The translations under genes and the position numbers were made by a program. A stretch of DNA of 64,000 nucleotides from the NCBI GenBank assembly GCA_025677825.1, contig JAIXMO010000009.1:248001-312000 (forward strand), read 5' to 3'. Shown here piece by piece: positions 1 to 13,500 of this stretch. This DNA is from Helicostylum pulchrum (taxonomy: Eukaryota; Mucoromycota; Mucoromycetes; Mucorales; Mucoraceae). Position 1 is the first letter of the stretch, and each line of letters opens with the position of its first letter. Below the pieces are notes generated by a model that worked only from the letters and a program-made list of their open reading frames with translations, was not told the origin of the DNA and searched no databases.

Positions 1-1017
1 TGTAATTCACTGGTTTTTTTTCTATATTGACAACATTCCATTATTTTATCAAACTATTTTATAAAAATAAAAAAAGAGAGAAAAGAAACCATTTCGGTAC
101 TGTTACATTCGTTACTATAAATGTCTCAATTACTGTGTACCTTTTTTGTCGTAAAGGCATTTTTTGTTAAAATCTTACTATTCTATTTATTATAATCGTG
201 CTTTAAAATCCACAGCAGCAATAACAGCAACCGTAACAGGTATCATCATAACGCTATGTCGCTCTACCTTTTCTAATTGAGCGTTTAGAACAAATACTAC
301 GCGCGTATTCACTTTTATATAAAGTACGATCCTTTGGCAACTAGCTAAAGTTTTATCAGTAATTTCGTTGTTTTAATCTGAGCCGTCTTCCCCCTCGAGC
401 AAGGTAATAGCGGATGAAAGATATTCTGTCCTGTATGGCCTTTATCGGTCTTTACCTCACGTTCATCAGTAAACCCAAAGCCTATTTTTAGCGGAAGTAT
501 ACACATATTTAGAAAGCATCAGTTTTTTTTTTTTTTTTTTTTTTTTGAGCCACTATGTACTAGAAAGCACTGCAGATCTAAACAGAATTCAGGGAGGGAA
601 AAAAGGCGAAGCTAATTAAAGTTAAAAAAAAATTATTGAAAAAAAAAATCAGGTGTGCTTTCCATGCCTTTTAAAATAATCAGCACCTCGTGTAAATCAT
701 ACTGAATCTTCGTGCTCCGGAAGTAGTGGCGCGTAAGATGTAGATATTATAATGGATCGACTGACTCATAACCCATTTTAAAGTACCAAAACTTGTTCGT
801 AACCATATTGCACATCTATTCGATTTTAGATTTTTCTCGTGTTTCAAGTGCTACAATTATAATACATGTACTGATTTTTTATGTGCAACTACCTATTAGT
901 TACCCCAGTATTGTAAAATTTGAATAAACTCGAATTAAATAAATTTCAAAAGTAAGCGTATATTTTATTGTAATACTATATTATATGTATATGTAAGGAA
1001 TTAATGTATTATTTTTT
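1..1017. other. AT-rich intergenic region, no gene seen
   Basis: No reading frame with protein-like composition was found on either strand. The stretch holds a run of about 24 T near 523-546 and is otherwise unstructured AT-rich DNA. It lies downstream of the tricalbin gene and would carry its 3' UTR and terminator. Confidence 0.6.
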
Positions 1018-4000
1018 TTACTTTGTTACAACTTCAACTAGAATATGAACTTCACCACTTCCAGCAGGTGTAAGAGGAAGCCAGCCATCGAAGGATCTAC
1101 CTTCATCAACATATTCAGATACATGGAATGATGCCTCGCCAATATCAGTATGGGTCAAAGTCTTGTGGTCTCTGACTGTCAAGTCAAGAGTTGAAGATCC
1201 AAAGACCTTGGTGACAAATGTTTCGCTCCTATAATATTTAATTTTGTTTAGAAAAGAGAGTTTTTTTTTTTACTGTCAAAGTTTTTATGCAGTTTCTACC
1301 ATTCAGGGTTATTGTTTTTCTTGAGATGTTTAGTCTTGTAAATAACATTCTTTCCAAGACGAATACGAACATAAGGATCAACCAGTTTATCACGTTTAGT
1401 GTCTTTCAAATTTCTAGCGCCAGCTACAGTAAATTTGACAGTTGCATTTTCTAAAAATTATATAATTCATTTAGTATTTACACCCAAAAAATAAAAAATA
1501 GTTAACTTACTTCCTCTATCTTCAAATACAGATTTAGGACGGGCAAGAGAATCGTTTGAAGACAAGACAGAGTTGCTGATTGCACTTTGATTGTTTTGTT
1601 CGTAATGAGATGCGGGAATAGGTGGCATAGGGGGGCTAACAGAAGAAACAGGAGAATCGGGGACAGGAGTGGACATATCAACTGACGCCTTCTTATTACC
1701 ACCACCACCAATCTTACCAATACCACGACCAATAGCTCCAAAGCCTCCACCAATAGCACCAATACCGCCACCGATAGCACCGCCAACAAGTTTAGCTCCA
1801 CCACCAACAGCACCAGTGACAACTTTAGTACCGCCGGTAATGACCTTTCCACCAGCGCCTACACCAAGTCCAACCACATCGCCAGCAAGACCGGTACCAC
1901 CGGCCAGGATACGAGTGGTAGAACCAAGCAAAGAAGTACCTTCACGTTTACGAGCAAGTAATTGAGGTTCCCATTTCATACGCAACATAATATTACCACC
2001 TTCCAATGTAAAATTGGATTCTTTGGCAGCAAAGGATTCTAAATCAGCAATAGGGATATCACCTTGAGCTAATAATTCGTTAGCGCCAAATTGATCCCAA
2101 TCGTAAATTTTAACATGGAATTTAGCCTTATTACGACGAGCTACTGCAGCAACAAAGGTTTCGTTCTTGAAGACAGGGTTTAATTGTTTCTTGTAGGTTT
2201 CGGTCTTGTAGGCCTTTTCGTCGTTGACATAGAATACACAGTAAGGGTCGCTGGTGCCGGATTTATCAGCACCCTTTAATCCAGATGCAGAAAGTGCAGT
2301 AACAGTTAAATTACCTTGATCTATATAAAATATAATATATTAGTTAAAACAATATTCTTTTAAAAAAAAAAATCCTAGCTCCCACTTACTTTCTAAACTT
2401 TCACTGGGATCTAATTTAAATTGAACAATGGGGATAAACTTGAAACTTAATCGAATTAAACCACCAGCGCAATCTAAAAGTCTATACTCGTCGATAACGT
2501 CTGTGGCTTCTTTTTCATTTTCAGGTGCAGGACGGGTTTGAATAGATTGGACAATATCGTGAACACGACCTGTCCAGAAGCCAATGCGGTGATCATCGTT
2601 ATCGTCTTTAGGGTCTCGAACACGAACAACCAATTTAGAAAACTCCATTTCTTTGACAAAGGCGTCGCCGGATTCTTGAAAGGTTAAGGTAGTTCCCTTC
2701 ACATCGCTAGTACGGAATTGTGCATCGTTAGAGTCTACCAAGATTTCAGCAACTGCTTTGGTCTTGTGAGGTAAAACAACTTGGTGGATCTTGACAGTTA
2801 AAACACCCGATTCGTATGCGAGTAAATTGATTCTGTTGTCGTCTGTGTATTTAATAAGTTCACCGTGAAGGTCGTGAGTAGGAGGACCAGTAGGTTCAAT
2901 AGGTTCAGTAGTAACAAGAGTTTCTTCCGTAGTAGCAGCAGCAGGTTTTTTGAGATCGTTCTTTTCAGCTTCCTTCTTCTCAGCTTCCTTCTTTTCGGCT
3001 TCCTTCTTTCTAGCTTCTAATTCTTCTTCGGTGGCAATATGAGCTAAAGCGAGGGTAGGATGGAAAGAGGCAGAGTAACTTAAAGCACCTCTACCTGATT
3101 TTCTTTCGTGACTCATAAGTTCAGCAGTTCTGTTGACAGCAGCAAGACTTTCGTAAACAATTTCACCGTTCTCGTTCTTCTTTTCACAAGCAATATCCTT
3201 AATTAAAAGTTCACACATACCAAGGAACTTATCATCAGAGACATCGTTCCAATCCATGATCTCTAAAGTGAGATCTTCGCGGATCGAATGAACAGGCACA
3301 TAGATAGCGGTATCCCAAACAGGGTCAAGATCGTCCAAAATAGGATCGGTCTGGCCACGGGATTGTAAACCGGACATGACACGAACATAGGGATCGGATT
3401 TACCACCAGTTAAGACCTCAACATTTTTAAGGCTCTTGGCGTTATTTAATTGAACGCGTACAACACCGATAGGACGTCTGTAGCTACCACGTGTTAAACC
3501 AGCAGAGAAACCAGTTAAGGGAACGGGTTTCCAAGTCATATTTAAATGAATTTTACCAGTACCGCCAGTTAAACTCCACCAATCGTTCTTTTGATTTACT
3601 AATTGATCTTCCATATCTAATAAACTGCTAGACCAGGTGCCCAATACTGTATCGTCACCGAAATCGACAGCGTTCATAATAGTTACTTCCAGGTTCATGT
3701 TGGATTTATCAGCGACGAAAAATTCAACAAATTTATTCCAGCGTGGGTTGACACTACGTTTAAATGTGTTGGTGCGAAGTTTGACTTGACCGTTGATTTT
3801 GACAATAGCGTATGCATCGACATTTCCACCTGATCCAATAATTGGGATAACTCCCTTTTTACCAGTAATGGCACCACCAATATCCTTACAATCCAAAACA
3901 CTGAAACGAACTACACCACTATTGGATTCAGCAGCAGGGATAATAGTACCGTCTTCCTTCTTTTCAGGTAATGCGACAGGGAAATAACGTACATCGGCCT

Positions 4001-5748
4001 TAATTTCACCAACAGGTTTTCCACTACGAAGCACAACCAAGTTTAATCCTTCAATAGCGTTATCAGATTCCTTGATATCCTTTAAAGATAAATTAGCAAC
4101 ACCTACTTCAGCATCGTTACGACCAGAATTGCGATCCATAACTTGGAAGCAAAACATGTCGTTGAGATTGTTGAGTAAGACAAAATGAGTTTCGTTCCAT
4201 TTAGGGTTGTTGGAGTTTTCAACAGCGTTGGTACGTGCTAATTCAGCGTTATGGATGTCACCGACTTTGAAGACACAGTAAGGGTCAAGAGAACCGAATA
4301 AATCGTTAGCTTTAAGTCCGTTGGCAGAGTAAAGGGTGACGGCAAGTACACCGTTAGCAGCTTCTAAATCGACACCACCGGCCATCATGGCAGCGACGTC
4401 CAAGGTAAATACGTTGGGAGCGTACATCATAGGGCCCAAATTAGCGTGTACTTGGTCTTGGATAAATGTTTGCAAACCGGGGATGCTGTTGATATCAAAA
4501 CCAAAGGTGTCACCACCAACAGGTTTAAGAACGTAATCGAAATGAGGCTTTTCCAAGAAGGATACTTCAACGGTTTTAACGTGAGGCATTTCGTTGAAAA
4601 GTTTAAGCTTGATGCGCATGGTACCGCTGAAAGCGATATCTTCAAGCAAGATGGGCATACCAGCACCGATCATGCCTTTACCGACACGGATGGTAAGTAC
4701 AATTTTAGGGTTGACCTTGTTTTGTGCTTCACGTTTTGTCATATCGAGTACATCGTTAGGGATAAAAGAGAATTTCCAATCCATACAAACAACATCAGGG
4801 GCAGAGGTAGGGTATACTTTGATACCGTCTACACTAGGAGCCTTTGTACCAAGCGTAAAAGAACTCATACGAATGGAGTCCAAAAACGAAGGGGTGTTTT
4901 CAGCCAAGATAGTATCCACTTGACCAATCACTTGAGCAGATAAGACAGGTTCGAAAATCAACCAGAATCGACTCAAGAATAAATTCATCCAGCCAACTGT
5001 TTCAACGTCGGTTTCTAAACGAGTTAAACTTACTTGACGAGACATATCGTCTCTTGCATTACGCCTTGTGCGTTTAATTGAAGTACGGTAATAAGTGGCT
5101 ACAAGGTATAAAAAAAATTAAGTTTTTTTTTTTACTTGCCACGTGTTTTTTTCCGCACTACTTACCAAAAAAGGCACCCACAATAAAACATGACATTAAT
5201 CCTAATCGAAGTTTTATCAAGAGCCATGTAAAAAAGATACAGACAAATACCACGCCGCAATTATGATACCATTCACCAAAGTATTTTTCGTTTACAAATT
5301 GAGCAATGAAATCGTCGACGTTGCCGTTAGAGGATCGTGAATTGTAGTATGTTTCTTTCACTTGCTCTGGTGTATGAGTCTTTAGGAATTCCGCCATTGC
5401 TTTTTCATCGCCTGGGTTAGGGAGATTGGAAAAGGCAGTCCACCCGATGTTGTACCAGTCTGGAATAGCAGGTGCAGCCTCTTTGACGAAACTACCAGGT
5501 GTCTTTTTGACAGTAGTATCAGTCGTGGTAGTAGTAGGGGTTGCGCTCTTCAGGATCTCTTGCTTCTTTTCTTCGGCAGTTGCGTCAGGGTTAAAGGTAT
5601 GGACAGGAGCTCCTCCTGCTTCGTTCTCTAATGCCGTATTGATCGCTTTATGTAAATCTTTTGATTCTTGCACTATTTCGTTTTTGGTAATACTTGGTGT
5701 ATTACCATTATTTGCAGCGTTTGTGACTGGAGCTATCGGTCCAGCCAT
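1018..5748 (-). CDS. Tricalbin-like SMP/multi-C2 membrane tether
   Basis: Five exons (5748-5166, 5098-2390, 2320-1511, 1450-1300, 1228-1018) give about 1487 residues. The order is an acidic N-terminus, a hydrophobic hairpin (residues about 175-195, CGVVFVCIFFTWLLIKLRLG), the tricalbin junction YYRTSIKRTRRNARDD, an SMP lipid-transfer domain (about 220-430), then about six C2 domains. The C2 domains are seen as repeated SDPYCVFK/DPYVRV blocks; the fourth looks degenerate. Known for the family: tricalbins anchor in the ER through the hairpin, bind plasma-membrane phospholipid through C2 domains and move lipids at contact sites. The exon junction restores the conserved Ala-Thr-Tyr-Tyr segment. 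Odd points are a Lys/Glu repeat (KKEAEKKEAEK) near 2960-3005 and a Gly-rich repeat before the last C2. The start is the first ATG (MAGPIAPV) after a pyrimidine-rich leader. Confidence 0.93.
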
Positions 5749-5939
5749 TATTTCAACAAATAGGTTAGTTTTAAAAAAACAAAAAAAAAAGTGGAAAAAG
5801 AGGAAAAGAAAAAGGTTCAAAAAAATAACAGCTAAAATATATTCTATTTATAAGTCACACTCCACAAGAGTTGATGTTTAAAATGAAACAGTTTTTTAAA
5901 ATGGCGTTTTTATTTGATACATGTAAAGTTTTTTTTTTT

Positions 5940-7665
5940 TTAATAAAATATCTCATCATATTTAGTGATTAATAGTTGAACAAGTACCATTCCTTGATTC
6001 ATTTGTTTCAAGTAAATAGCAGCATCAGCTAAAGCAGACTGTTGCGTATCAGGTACGTTCATATAAGTAGATGGTGTAACTTGTTCAGCACGAATCATAT
6101 TAGGTGTAAAGACTACTGATAAATTATGTGTATTCATTCGATTCTTGTTGGAATGTTCAGACACCAATTTTAGAAATTGACAAATGTACTTTAATAGTGC
6201 AAAGTGGCTTGGTTTCTCGGCATAATTCAAAGTTAATTTCGTTTTAACTTTATTGATTGTATCGCTGGTACAAATACTTGCATCTACAGTGTTTTTTGTA
6301 TTGTTTAATATGAATTTGTGTGTATGTGTGTGTATATATAGTTTTACCCGGTAATGCACCCATCGCCTCGCTTAGTTTTAATCCAATAAGCGGAATAGGA
6401 AGCTCTCTTATAAATACTTTTAATAAAGCGGCTGATACATCAATGTCATGTTGTTTAAGATCTACTTTAGTTCCTATAAAAAGTAAAGTTTGTTTGAGTA
6501 ACGATTGTGTAACTTTGGTTTAAACTTCAGTTTGTACCATTGTTAAATGCAGCCTTGACTGATTGTAGTTCTTCACTTGAAGGAGATTTTCTGAAAATAC
6601 CTTCCTTATCCAGTCCTAAAAAAAAATAGTCAATTGACATAAGTAACAAATAAATAAACGCGTCCTTTTTTTAAAATGTACCGTGCTGCTTAATATGATC
6701 TACAATTTGAACTACAAATGTAGGAATGAAATCGACAGAGGTACTTCCTTCAATACGAGCTAAATCTTCCAATGATTTTCCAAATGCTAAAGAAGGCAAT
6801 GGTCTTCTTTGACGCAAAAGTTGTTGCTGTTCTACTTGCTGCTGTATGGTTGGTAATCTATTGTTATGATCAACGACTCGTTGAGGTATAAATTGAGGTG
6901 CTAATTCAATATTTTCTTTCAAGTGTTGTAAGCTTGAAACATAACGTAACTTGCGAGCAAATTTAGGACTAGAACAAAACAGTTTAACTAATTGACAGCA
7001 GAAAATATACGAATATAATTATATTTATTACCTGATGATTTTGTTGGCCAAGTCAAATACAAGGCGATAAGTTCTGGATAAGTGAACTACATAAAGTGCT
7101 TTTAAATTCTTTTTGTACCTAAAAAATTACCAATTAATAAGCTTTTATTGTGATACAAAAAGAGAAAAAAAACCCTCACTTGCGGTCCAAAGATCTATAA
7201 GCCCTCAAGAGCCACATCCAACCTGGTCGATATCTTGCTGGTGACGAAAAAAATACCATGACATAATCATTTTCTACGAACTCATCACTGGTAAACAAAA
7301 ATAAATAAATAAGTCGATTTCAATTCACTTGTATATTATACTGTACAGTCTTGCCATGATGAAACTAGAATAACGAATTAATTATGCGAGCTTTTTATTA
7401 TTCCGTATATTCACTTACGAAAGAATTAAATCATAATCATAAATATCTGGGTTAGGTAAGTTATCTGCACACAAAACTAAAATCGGACGACTATCATTAT
7501 CGAGGCCTATTTTATTTCCAAGTCATCAAAGTTTTACAATTAGTTTTTGGTTTAATACAATAAGAAAATCTTGCTAAAGCATTTACCAGCCTCGTAAATG
7601 ATGTTTAATGCCGAGATTCCTTTATATTCAGGACTATGACAAGAAAGAGCAGTAGCTTTCGACAT
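5940..7665 (-). CDS. CRAL-TRIO/Sec14-like plus RhoGAP protein (p50RhoGAP-like)
   Basis: Nine exons (7665-7587, 7506-7419, 7364-7329, 7287-7180, 7118-7032, 6968-6682, 6615-6538, 6473-6348, 6283-5940) give 410 residues in frame. The N-terminal half is a CRAL-TRIO-like domain with RPILVLCADNLP, DEFVENDYVMVFF and YKKNLKALYVVH, the order seen in human ARHGAP1 and fungal ECM25-type proteins. The C-terminal half is RhoGAP, beginning FGKSLEDLAR. The arginine finger sits in DKEGIFRKS and the GAP core in ALLKVFIRELPIPL and NLSVVFTPN. Family knowledge: it stimulates GTP hydrolysis by Rho/Cdc42 GTPases at membranes, controlling polarity. The start is the first ATG after an in-frame stop; an extra 5' exon cannot be excluded. 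Exon 3 is only 36 bases. Confidence 0.88.
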
Positions 7666-8060
7666 GTAATTCGTTATAACGCCAAGAATTTTATATATGC
7701 TACTTAAAGTGGTTCCACTACCAATTTAAGGATTTAGTGAGAAAAAAAAAAATTAATAAAAGACAAATGAGAAGAGACTTTTTTTTTTTTTTTACCTGTA
7801 AAAAAATCTGTGGTGAAGTCTGTGAAACTCTGTCGGTCTCTCAACCTCCTTCCTTTAAATAGTTCTTTTCTAGGATAAATCAGGCCTTTTATTCTTTTCT
7901 GTACTTTTTATTGTATCTTTAACGTGTAGCTTTAGACTTAAGTTACTATAGTATATTGAACCTATAATCCCTCAGAGAATAATACATATCCCTCCCTCCC
8001 TCCATACTGCTATTATAGTACCATACAGATTATAATCAAGTTTCCTTTTATTTTATTTCA
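7666..8060. other. Intergenic; upstream region of the RhoGAP gene
   Basis: AT-rich, with A and T runs near 7741-7752 and 7781-7795 and a short CCCT repeat near 7990-8003. No coding frame is supported. It should contain the promoter of the leftward RhoGAP gene. Confidence 0.5.
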
Positions 8061-9240
8061 CCTATGTTAGATCACCAACTCCAAGTTCTGTCTGGCTCGA
8101 CATCGATCTCAGCCCAACATTAAGAGACGGCGATGTAATGAGAAGAACCTGGTCGGGTGTGTAAGTAAAAAACAGATGAGTATACAATGTATATACTCCT
8201 TCGTTGAGCATATCCTCATCTGGCGGGTATTTTCACCGTACCCATACGAAGCAGCAAAAATTTGGCCTCTGTTAGGATCGATAGCACAAAGAAATACATC
8301 TTCTAAGCTATCGTTTGTCATAATATTTCCCAATACCGAAATATTGATATCTTAGTTCGAGTAATAAGCATACTCTTCAGCACTATTTTCTGTAATTTCA
8401 GTAACTGACACATCCGCAGTGAACCCAAGGCTAATTTCTTCCTCTTTTATGATAAGAGAAATTTTTAAATAGAGTATGACTCTAAATACACTTGTACATA
8501 CTTATCTATTCGCAGTTTTTTCAAATTAAATACTTTAAGGAACATATCAAGTTTGGTAGCATAGTAACTTTAACCCCGCAAAAGAGGCAAGAGCGTCCGG
8601 GCCTATTGAATCGAATCTCCATTTAAGGGAAGGAACAGGGTTTAAGGAAAACAGGCGAGGATGAGTCTGCTCTTGCTCTACTTGATCTTGGCGGTGCTTC
8701 TTCGGAATATAAGATAACAAGGGCATATACGCTCCTGGCAAAGCAGAGACTGGTTAAAGTGACAGGCTTAGGAATGTTTATTGATGGAAATTTCTTACAG
8801 ATCACGTCAATGTACCGATTTATTATTGTTGTATTCTTCTGGGAGCTCTTCTGGCTAGACTGGCGCACCCCCGCAAATGTACTGATAGCAGTAGTCGGAA
8901 ACAATTTTCTTTATGAGACCTTTTTTTGGCTAAAAACGGAATAAATGCGCTAATTTAGAAATAATAGTATAATTTTGGAGGCGTACTTACTTTTACAAAT
9001 AGCCTTATGATATTAGAGAAACGAGATGCTCTAAGTCACGCGACTCAAAGTATTTCATGATATTATTGGTGTAAGTAGTAGCTGCTTCTATATAAGCGGC
9101 TGATACGCGGCTAGAGTAATAATTTACCGGTGTCATGTGTATATAGACATAATTTATCATACTTGATTTAAGAAAATATATATTTACCATGATACGAAGT
9201 AGATTCAAAATATTCGGCATTTACTACTTCTCTTTGTTCT
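8061..9240 (-). pseudogene. Decayed TnpB/Fanzor-like transposon ORF, N-terminal and RuvC-I part
   Basis: Protein-like segments lie in order on the minus strand but in different frames and separated by stops. 9220-9005 contains AAYIEAATTYTNNIMKYFES. 8904-8760 contains NRYIDVICKKFPSI. 8741-8547 contains RLFSLNPVPSLKWRF. 8460-8345 contains SLGFTADVSVTE. 8333-8109 contains LCAIDPNRGQIFAASYGYG. The last resembles the RuvC-I strand of OrfB/TnpB-like (Fanzor-type) proteins, in which a D-P-G/N motif supplies the first catalytic Asp, followed by the RICSTKEY segment typical of Mucorales copies. The family match is recognition from memory, not a search. Frame changes, an in-frame stop at about 8348 and the absence of the zinc ribbon show that it is dead. 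Its ends are unknown. Confidence 0.55.
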
Positions 9241-10539
9241 GTTATCTGATTTGACACTGTCCTTACACTTAACTTGGTCTAAACAAGACGTTATAAAACG
9301 TATTTGTATACATGTATAATATTGTCTACAAGTTTTACCTTGCTCTTCAAATTATTTCCGTCTAATACACACTCTATTTAAAATATTGTCTATTTTTTCT
9401 TTAAGCATTGTATATCTTCCTCCCTTTTTCTTTTTATTTTTTTTAGTGTAAAATAAATGTTTGACCACAAATATTATATATCTGAAAAAAAATGTGTAAT
9501 AAGTATGTCACACTTTTTTTTCTCTAAATTTTATGATAAAAATAAGCAATATATTATACTTTAACTGGTGGTCTTTATATTAAACAATACATACGTAATA
9601 GATTCTCTTCTTATACTAATGATCAGTATATGAATGGTTTCCTAGTGGTTCTTAATTAAATAAGTACTTTATACAGCTGGATTTCTTCTACTGTTATGCT
9701 TCGGCTGCTGAATTCGAGTGATTGGGTGACGGTATACTTGACTTAAGGGCTGGTCCTTGATAAGCGCTGCGAATTATTCTAGCTTTGAGTGTTTCGGTAT
9801 CTTGTAACTTTTGGGGCTTTAATTAGAGTCCTGAATTGCTCAATTGGTACAAACAAAAGTAACATTATTCCACAATAAAAATAAAGGTGTTTGAGATTTA
9901 TACTTTAGGTAGTCTTTTTATTCTATAAGAATCTGCGAATTAGCAGTGGAACAACTATAATGTCAGGGCGTTCCGATTTCTTTATGTGCACATGACAACT
10001 GGGTTTTTACCTATTTTTAATTTAAAATACATAATTACCTAGTAAGTATCTAAATCCACCCTTGAGAGGGGAAACCGTGTACGATACGGCAATATAAATA
10101 ATAGAGGTTCTCATACCAGAATAACCCCCCCCCCAGCTGTAATTCAGTAGCTTCAAAGGTAGTAAACCCCAAAGCAATAGAAGGAAGCCGTTTGTACGCG
10201 GAGGTTCCACCCTTCAGTAACCGTAAACTTTTACCCTTTTAGGAACATTTTATTTTTATTTATATTAAATTATTGTTGCCAGTTTCATTGTATCCCATCT
10301 AGAAGACGCTTGGAAGGAATATCGTACGCAGTATTTAGTTTGGTCCAGGCTTTTAACATGTATCGACGATAAAAATAATGCCCTTTGAGATTCTCGTACT
10401 TGTTAAAGCAATTTTATATTGTAAGAGTCAGCGAATTTACGTTTATTAAGCACAAAAATAGTTTTTTACGCTCCTCTTAAATTGGCTGTTGTGACAAAAT
10501 AAATAAAAAACAGAAAAAAAAAAATATTATTTCCACACC
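9241..10539. other. Gene-poor AT-rich region, possible repeat debris
   Basis: No intact gene is seen. A short motif of the form TAAG..TC.GCGAATT occurs three times in diverged form, near 9754, 9924 and 10415. A run of nine C lies near 10127. An open frame of 62 codons (10022-10210, minus) has no recognisable motif. The block next to the dead transposon may be more of the same element family. The last 150 bases should hold the promoter of the rightward regulator. Confidence 0.4.
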
Positions 10540-13500
10540 ATGAATAATAATTATTTTGACGTGAAAACGCCCGATTACATTTCTGAAACTGATCTTAGCT
10601 CTTCTGAAAAGAAAAGGTTTCGAATAACTCGTGCTTGGTAAAATATCAGTATAACTGTTATAACAACTCTTTTTTTTAACAATATAAATAGCGATTATTG
10701 TAGAAAAAAAAAGGTTAAATGTTATTTTTCACCTGGTCAAGCCTGTTCCAATTGCATCTCTTATGGAATCACTTGTGAATTTAACGATGGGTAATTAACC
10801 TAAGATAAAATAATTAAACTACGAGAACCAGATACTTATTTTATTTTATTTTACTCAGTGCTAAAAAACGAGGACCGCCCAAAGGGTAAATTGTGGATAT
10901 ATTTGATGCGTATGTGTAATAACAAAATTCATAGATACATTGATGCATTAGAAAAACGAATTCGAAAAATTGAAGAATCGTTACAAAATCCCAGTATAAA
11001 TACTACACCTTCACCTGTACCCCATCATCAACCTTCACCCAGGCATGATCCGATACAATCTAGCAGTAGTAAAAGACCTCAAGGCGCGTCATCTGATCGA
11101 GTACAGTACTTAGGTGATATGTCGAGTTTTCAATTATTCTCCAATAAAATACGATTAGATGATAAAAATACAAAGTGGAAAGGGCATCATATTCGTAAAT
11201 TTGGTAATCAAGTTGTATTAGTAGAAGATGGGAAAGAAGAACAAGAAAATATAGCCGATATACCTCAAACTCAATTACTACCGCATGTAAAACCAATTCA
11301 TTACTGGATTTATTCTGTTACAGGTGTGGATAGACATACAAGTGATAGGTTAATAAAAATGTAAGTGTATCTATCTTATTTTTTTGTTTGTTTGCATGAA
11401 TACTAAACACAATGAATCTAGTTATTTCGCCAATATTCACCCAGTACTGCCTGTAGTTAATAAAACTAGATTTTTACAACAATACAGAGATCAAGCTGAT
11501 ACTTATCCTCCTTCTGATTTATTAAATGCCATGTTTGGTTCTGCAGCAAGATTTGTTGAATGTGAAGCATTGATTCAAAAAACAAAAGGAAATCGATCCC
11601 CCGATGCTGTTTGGGATGTACCACTTGGTTGGTCTGATCAATTCTTTGATCAAGCTCAAACTATCGTAACAACTTCAGCTGCTACGCCAACCATGTCAAA
11701 AGTACAATCCATCATTCTTATTCATAATCATAGTGGAAACTTGGACTCGAAATCTTCTGCATGTTGGTTATTAGGTGGATTAGCCATTAGATTAGCTCAA
11801 GGTTTAGGTTTGAATCGAAATTGTGAAGAATGGGATATACCTGAAAGTGAAAAACAAACAAGAAAAAGAATTTGGTGGGCATTATATGTTGCTGATAGGT
11901 TTCATTCAGCCTCTTTAGGTCGACCGATTAGTATTCGGGATGAGGTAACATATGCTGTATACAATTGTATAAATACCGTTGTTTAACAAAAGTGTTTTAT
12001 GTCTGTAGGATAATGATGTTGGATATCCTGACCCAACAGCAAGTTGGAAAGAGGTTTTAGATGAGGAAGAAGCTGGTCAATTCGAGCCAACCATACCAAG
12101 ATTTCCTTCGGCTATGTGTCGACCAAAAAATTCAAATGGCAGAGTAGGCATTTACCAGTTATTTATTGAACTCATTAAACTGTCCGAAATCTTGGGTAGG
12201 ATTCTGCAGGGCTTATATACCCCCAAGGCTAAAAAAGTAGGGTTGGAACAAGGAAGTGATGCTATTGTAACACAGTTAGATCATCAACTCACTGAATGGC
12301 GATTTGGATTCCCTGAAGCATTACAAAAAGCCGATTTTGAGGATTTTGACGAAAGTAAAGGATATCTTGCTCCTGTTACTGGTAAATTATACCAATTAGA
12401 CTACTTTTAAAATCAAAAACTTACTATTTCTTCTGTCAGCTTCTGTTTTATTATGCTACTTTAGTTTACTGATTTTACTTCATAGACCGTTTATTGAAGC
12501 AATGGCAAATGGTAAGAAACCTAGATCCTCTTACTCTTCGTTCAGGATTGGTACAAGTGCCGCTACAAGAGGTATTCGAATTGCTTCTCAAATGACCATC
12601 AAAGATTTCATGATGTTTCCGTATTCGTTCAGTTTATATCCTGTACTACAATGTTGTCTTATTCACATGTATAACACCAAAAATCCCGATGCTAGAATAT
12701 CGGCACCTGCAAAAGCTGATTTAACGAAAGGCATAGGTTTTATTTCTAGGCTTAGAGCTATGTCCAGCACAGCACAACGACTATATCGATTATTAAAAAC
12801 AATTATGGACAATAAGGAAATTGAAGTATCAGTACCTGCATCAGATTCTGAAGACTCGATACGGTCTAGAGATAATAGTGTGGATAGCTCATCTATGTCT
12901 ACACGTATATCAGATGTTGGCCGTGGTTGTGCTACCAGTAATAAGCGTGTAAATCATCAACCACCTACTATACCACCTTCCAGGAACATTATGGTTAGCT
13001 CGCCCAAAGAACAACAATATCCTATCCGACAATTTCAACAATCTTTATCTGAAGTTATTGCTCCCCCTCGTATGGATGGTTCAGGAGGTAAGAAGCAATA
13101 CACATATTAAGAGATACGTAAAATTGTAACAAACCATCTTTTTATTAGCATCCGTTTCTTCTGCACCGTCACCTACATCCATGTCAGAAGCTTTCAGTTT
13201 AAAGCAATTTGGATTTAATAATGCACTAGGTGATCCCAACCAACTGGATTATACAATGCAAGATATTTCAGCCTTTTCTGGTATGGGCGCACTACCTCCT
13301 ATGCCAAATATGTACCATCCCACAATGCCAGTGAATAACTCACCGCAAACATTAAACATTAACGTCAACTCATATGTACCAACTGCATCCTCCGCTTCTA
13401 CTTCCATACCGTTACAAAGTATGTTGGATAATAATAACGAAGGATTGTTTAGGAATAGTCCCAGCAACCCATTCTTCGGCATCCCTTCTTCCATGGACTG

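Noticed and set aside
1502..1965. Overlapping 98-116 codon frames on both strands over the tricalbin Gly-rich region
   Set aside because: They are translations of the GGT/ACC repeat of the tricalbin linker in other frames. The tricalbin frame joins C2 domains on both sides.
4446..4943. 165-codon plus-strand frame opposite the tricalbin SMP domain
   Set aside because: The minus strand codes a recognisable SMP domain here. The plus frame has no motif and arises from codon bias.
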